The notes beneath the pieces are model-generated. The model made no database searches. It saw nothing but the letters and a program-made list of their open reading frames with translations, and was not told the DNA's origin. This document shows positions 29,585 to 32,037 of a stretch of 32,037 nucleotides of DNA, in pieces. Both the position numbers and the translations under genes were made by a program. Source of the DNA: an uncultured Prevotella sp. GTDB taxonomy: Bacteria; Bacteroidota; Bacteroidia; Bacteroidales; Bacteroidaceae. Within the stretch, counting starts at the first letter, position 1, and each line of letters begins with the position of its first letter. The stretch covers positions 1 to 32,037 of the forward strand of contig OMZO01000022.1 in NCBI GenBank assembly GCA_900315525.1, in the 5' to 3' direction.

Positions 29585-31801
29585 ATGGAAACATTAAGAT
29601 TTCAGGTTGTCGGTGAGGCTTTCAAGAAGAAGCCGCTCGACGTAAAAACACCAGTGGAAAGACCTGCTAAGTATTTTGGTTGCAAGGTCTTCAATCGTGA
29701 AAAAATGTACAAGTACCTGCCCAAGGACGTCTATGAGAAGATGATCGACGTGATGGACAATGGTGCACGTCTCGACCGCAATGTAGCCGATGCTGTGGCA
29801 GAAGGTATGAAACAGTGGGCCACCGAGAATGGTGTGACGCACTACACCCACTGGTTCCAGCCATTGACGGAAGGCACCGCAGAGAAGCACGATTCGTTTA
29901 TTGAGCACGACGGCAAGGGCGGCATGGTAGAGGAATTCACCGGAAAACTGCTCGTACAGCAGGAGCCCGACGCAAGTTCGTTCCCCTCTGGAGGTATCCG
30001 CAGCACCTTCGAGGCCCGTGGATACTCGGCATGGGATCCCACAAGTCCTGTATTCATCATCGATGACACGCTCTGCATACCAACCGTATTCATCTCCTAT
30101 ACCGGTGAGGCACTCGACTATAAGGCACCATTACTGCGTGCCTTGCACGCTGTCAACGTTGCGGCAACTGAGGTATGCCAGTATTTCGACCCAACAGTCA
30201 AGAAAGTCACCTCCAACCTTGGATGGGAACAGGAATATTTCCTCGTTGACGAGGGACTCTACTCTGCCCGTCCAGACCTGCTGTTGACCGGACGCACACT
30301 GATGGGACACGACAGTGCCAAGAACCAGCAGATGGACGACCACTACTTTGGTTCCATCCCCGAACGCGTTGCCGCTTTCATGCGTGAATTGGAAATTGAC
30401 GCACTTCAACTAGGCATCCCTTGTAAGACTCGACACAACGAGGTGGCTCCAAACCAGTTCGAGCTTGCGCCCATCTTTGAGGAGACGAACCTTGCTGTCG
30501 ATCATAACATGCTCCTGATGTCGGTCATGAAACGTGTGGCACGCAAGCATGGCTTCCGCGTACTACTCCATGAAAAGCCTTTTGCAGGCATCAATGGCTC
30601 GGGTAAGCATAACAACTGGTCGCTGAGCACCGACAACGGTGTACTGCTCCATGCGCCAGGCAAGACCCCCGAACAGAACCTGCGCTTTGCAACCTTCATC
30701 GTTGAGACTCTGATGGGAGTCTATCGCCACAATGGTCTGCTCAAGGCCAGCATCATGTCGGCTACCAATGCCCACCGACTTGGTGCCAATGAGGCACCCC
30801 CAGCTATTATCTCATCGTTCCTCGGCAAGCAGGTCAGCGAGCTTCTCGACCATATAGAGAAGGCCGACAAAGACGATATCCTCGCCATGGCCGGCAAACA
30901 GGGAATGAAGATGGATATACCCGAGATTCCGGAACTATTCATCGACAACACAGACCGTAACCGCACTTCACCCTTTGCCTTTACAGGCAACCGCTTTGAG
31001 TTCCGTGCCGTCGGTTCGGAGGCCAACTGTGCCTCAGCCATGATTGCGCTCAACAGTGCAGTAGCCGAAGCGCTTGTTTCGTTTAAGCAGCGTGTTGACG
31101 CCCGTATCCCTGAGGTAGAGAAGCAAGTGTCTGGCACAGGCCATAACGCTGTTTACCACGCCATTATCGACATCCTCCGCGAGGATATCAAGACCTGTAA
31201 ACCCATACGTTTCGACGGCAACGGCTATAGCGATGAATGGGTCGAAGAGGCTGCACGTCGTGGTCTTGACGTCGAGAAGTCTTGTCCGAAGATCTTCGAG
31301 CGCTATCTTGATCCGGGAAGTATTCAGATGTTCGAGAGTCTCGGTGTCATGACGAAGAAGGAGCTGGAAGCCCGCAACGAGGTAAAATGGGAGACCTACA
31401 CGAAAAAGATCCAGATCGAAGCCCGTGTCTTAGGCGACCTGTCGATGAATCATATCATCCCTGTTGCCACTCGCTATCAGACACAACTGCTAAAGAATGT
31501 GGAGAATATGGTAGAAGTATTCACTGCAGAGAAAGCAGAAAAGCTGAATGCCCGCAACTTGAAACTCATCGAGGAAATCGCTGAGCGCACCAGCGCTATC
31601 GAGAAAGGCGTAGAAGATCTCGTCAATGCCCGTAAGCAGGCCAACAAGATTGAAGATGAACACGAAAAGGCCATTGCCTACCATGACAATGTCGAACCCA
31701 AGCTCGATAGCATCCGTTATGAGATCGACAAACTGGAACTCATCGTCGATGATGCGCTTTGGCCATTGCCGAAATACCGTGAGCTGCTGTTCATACGATA
31801 A
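29585..31801 (+). CDS. glnN: Glutamine synthetase type III
   Basis: A 738-residue GSIII, the large dodecameric glutamine synthetase of Bacteroidetes and some cyanobacteria, making glutamine from glutamate, ammonium and ATP. The N-terminal GSIII block has RPAKYFGCKVFNREKMYKYL, and the FPSGGIRSTFEARGYSAWDP segment is family-specific. The catalytic core includes NEVAPNQFELAPIFEETNLA and the KPFAGINGSGKHNNWSL nucleotide/substrate loop. The C-terminus is helical (VEVFTAEKAEKLNARNLKLI). The family normally has about 700-730 residues. The start is ATG 29585, 21 nt after dapL. As the last gene of the gltB operon it may also have its own promoter, but I see no TAnnTTTG box in front of it. Confidence 0.97.
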   Translation: METLRFQVVGEAFKKKPLDVKTPVERPAKYFGCKVFNREKMYKYLPKDVYEKMIDVMDNGARLDRNVADAVAEGMKQWATENGVTHYTHWFQPLTEGTAEKHDSFIEHDGKGGMVEEFTGKLLVQQEPDASSFPSGGIRSTFEARGYSAWDPTSPVFIIDDTLCIPTVFISYTGEALDYKAPLLRALHAVNVAATEVCQYFDPTVKKVTSNLGWEQEYFLVDEGLYSARPDLLLTGRTLMGHDSAKNQQMDDHYFGSIPERVAAFMRELEIDALQLGIPCKTRHNEVAPNQFELAPIFEETNLAVDHNMLLMSVMKRVARKHGFRVLLHEKPFAGINGSGKHNNWSLSTDNGVLLHAPGKTPEQNLRFATFIVETLMGVYRHNGLLKASIMSATNAHRLGANEAPPAIISSFLGKQVSELLDHIEKADKDDILAMAGKQGMKMDIPEIPELFIDNTDRNRTSPFAFTGNRFEFRAVGSEANCASAMIALNSAVAEALVSFKQRVDARIPEVEKQVSGTGHNAVYHAIIDILREDIKTCKPIRFDGNGYSDEWVEEAARRGLDVEKSCPKIFERYLDPGSIQMFESLGVMTKKELEARNEVKWETYTKKIQIEARVLGDLSMNHIIPVATRYQTQLLKNVENMVEVFTAEKAEKLNARNLKLIEEIAERTSAIEKGVEDLVNARKQANKIEDEHEKAIAYHDNVEPKLDSIRYEIDKLELIVDDALWPLPKYRELLFIR

Positions 31802-31838
31802 TTGACCAAACAATTTTGGTTGTTTGAAGTTTGCGATG

Positions 31839-31869
31839 GAGGGTTGATGCTGTGATAGCATTAGCCCTC
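31839..31869 (+). terminator. Hairpin downstream of glnN, possible terminator
   Basis: gagggttgatgct pairs with agcattagccctc across the loop gtgat: 13 pairs, including two G-T. It lies 38 nt after the glnN stop. The downstream stretch has only a weak T-run (cgtttt at 31883-31888), so the terminator call is tentative. A smaller hairpin, accaaa-caat-tttggt, lies just after the stop codon. Confidence 0.45.
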
Positions 31870-31911
31870 ACTTCGTAAATCTCGTTTTAAATGTTTTCCA
31901 GTCATCATAAC

Positions 31912-31946
31912 AAAAAAGCCCCAACTCACGTTAGTGAATCAGGGCT
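31912..31946 (-). terminator. Rho-independent terminator of the rRNA operon
   Basis: On the minus strand, just after the 5S 3' end, agccctgattcac and gtgagttggggct form a stem around the loop taac, followed by a run of six T. This ends the rRNA operon whose last gene is the 5S rRNA at the window's right edge. Confidence 0.8.
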
Positions 31947-31957
31947 CAGAATAAAAG

Positions 31958-32037
<80 letters not shown>

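Noticed and set aside
31839-31869. Hairpin after glnN as the terminal inverted repeat of an insertion sequence
   Set aside because: No transposase or second copy is in the window, and its place just after the last operon gene fits a terminator-like role.

Overview
The window is chromosomal DNA from a Bacteroidales bacterium, most likely a Prevotella/Segatella-type member of Prevotellaceae. This is judged from the sequence, not from a database match. The signs are a type III glutamine synthetase (GlnN), the DapL variant of lysine/diaminopimelate synthesis, the Bacteroidetes-only families DUF4199, DUF6048 and DUF6452, promoters of the Bacteroidetes -7 type (TAnnTTTG), almost no Shine-Dalgarno sequences, and dispersed G+C-rich palindromes and heptamer repeats typical of this order.

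Layout. (1) 1-2511, minus strand: a transcription unit reading TPR membrane protein, lumazine synthase (ribH), MFS transporter, and a gene that runs off the left edge. (2) 2661-4040, plus strand: recF and a small DUF721/DciA-like gene, divergent from unit 1. (3) 13124 down to 4037, minus strand: a tightly packed ten-gene unit (DUF4199 membrane protein, GT2 polyprenyl-phosphate glycosyltransferase, DUF6452 lipoprotein, DUF6048 protein, ApbE flavin transferase, Crp/Fnr regulator, M3 peptidase, dCMP deaminase, S41 protease, 5-formyl-THF cyclo-ligase). Its last stop codon overlaps the stop of unit 2 tail to tail. (4) 13254-13522, plus strand: SRP RNA, tRNA-Thr(UGU), a small double-hairpin element and a bidirectional terminator. 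(5) 21104 down to 13532, minus strand: glnK (PII), amt, a TorF-like putative porin, pyrG, a long PurF-like amidotransferase, asnB. (6) 21422-31801, plus strand, divergent from unit 5: gltB, gltD, dapF, dapL, glnN. (7) Right edge: the terminator and 3' part of a 5S rRNA gene on the minus strand, the tail of an rRNA operon converging on glnN.

Units 5 and 6 form one roughly 18-kb divergent nitrogen locus around a 317-bp control region. Ammonium enters through Amt under PII control and possibly an outer-membrane channel. GlnN and GltBD fix it into glutamine and glutamate. PyrG, the PurF-like enzyme and AsnB spend the glutamine amide. DapL spends glutamate on diaminopimelate, which DapF epimerises.

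The most unusual signal is a set of dispersed palindromic repeats sitting in frame inside housekeeping genes. One family occurs in the PurF-like gene, gltB and dapF. A second, unrelated hairpin lies about 90 bp further on in gltB. Two tandem arrays of 7-bp units also occur, one inside the MFS transporter coding sequence, where gain or loss of a unit would shift the frame. All six inferred promoters share an extended -7 element TAnnTTTGCAC(C/T), and at recF it lies only 4 nt from the ATG, which predicts a leaderless mRNA. I saw no CRISPR array, transposase, prophage or defence system.
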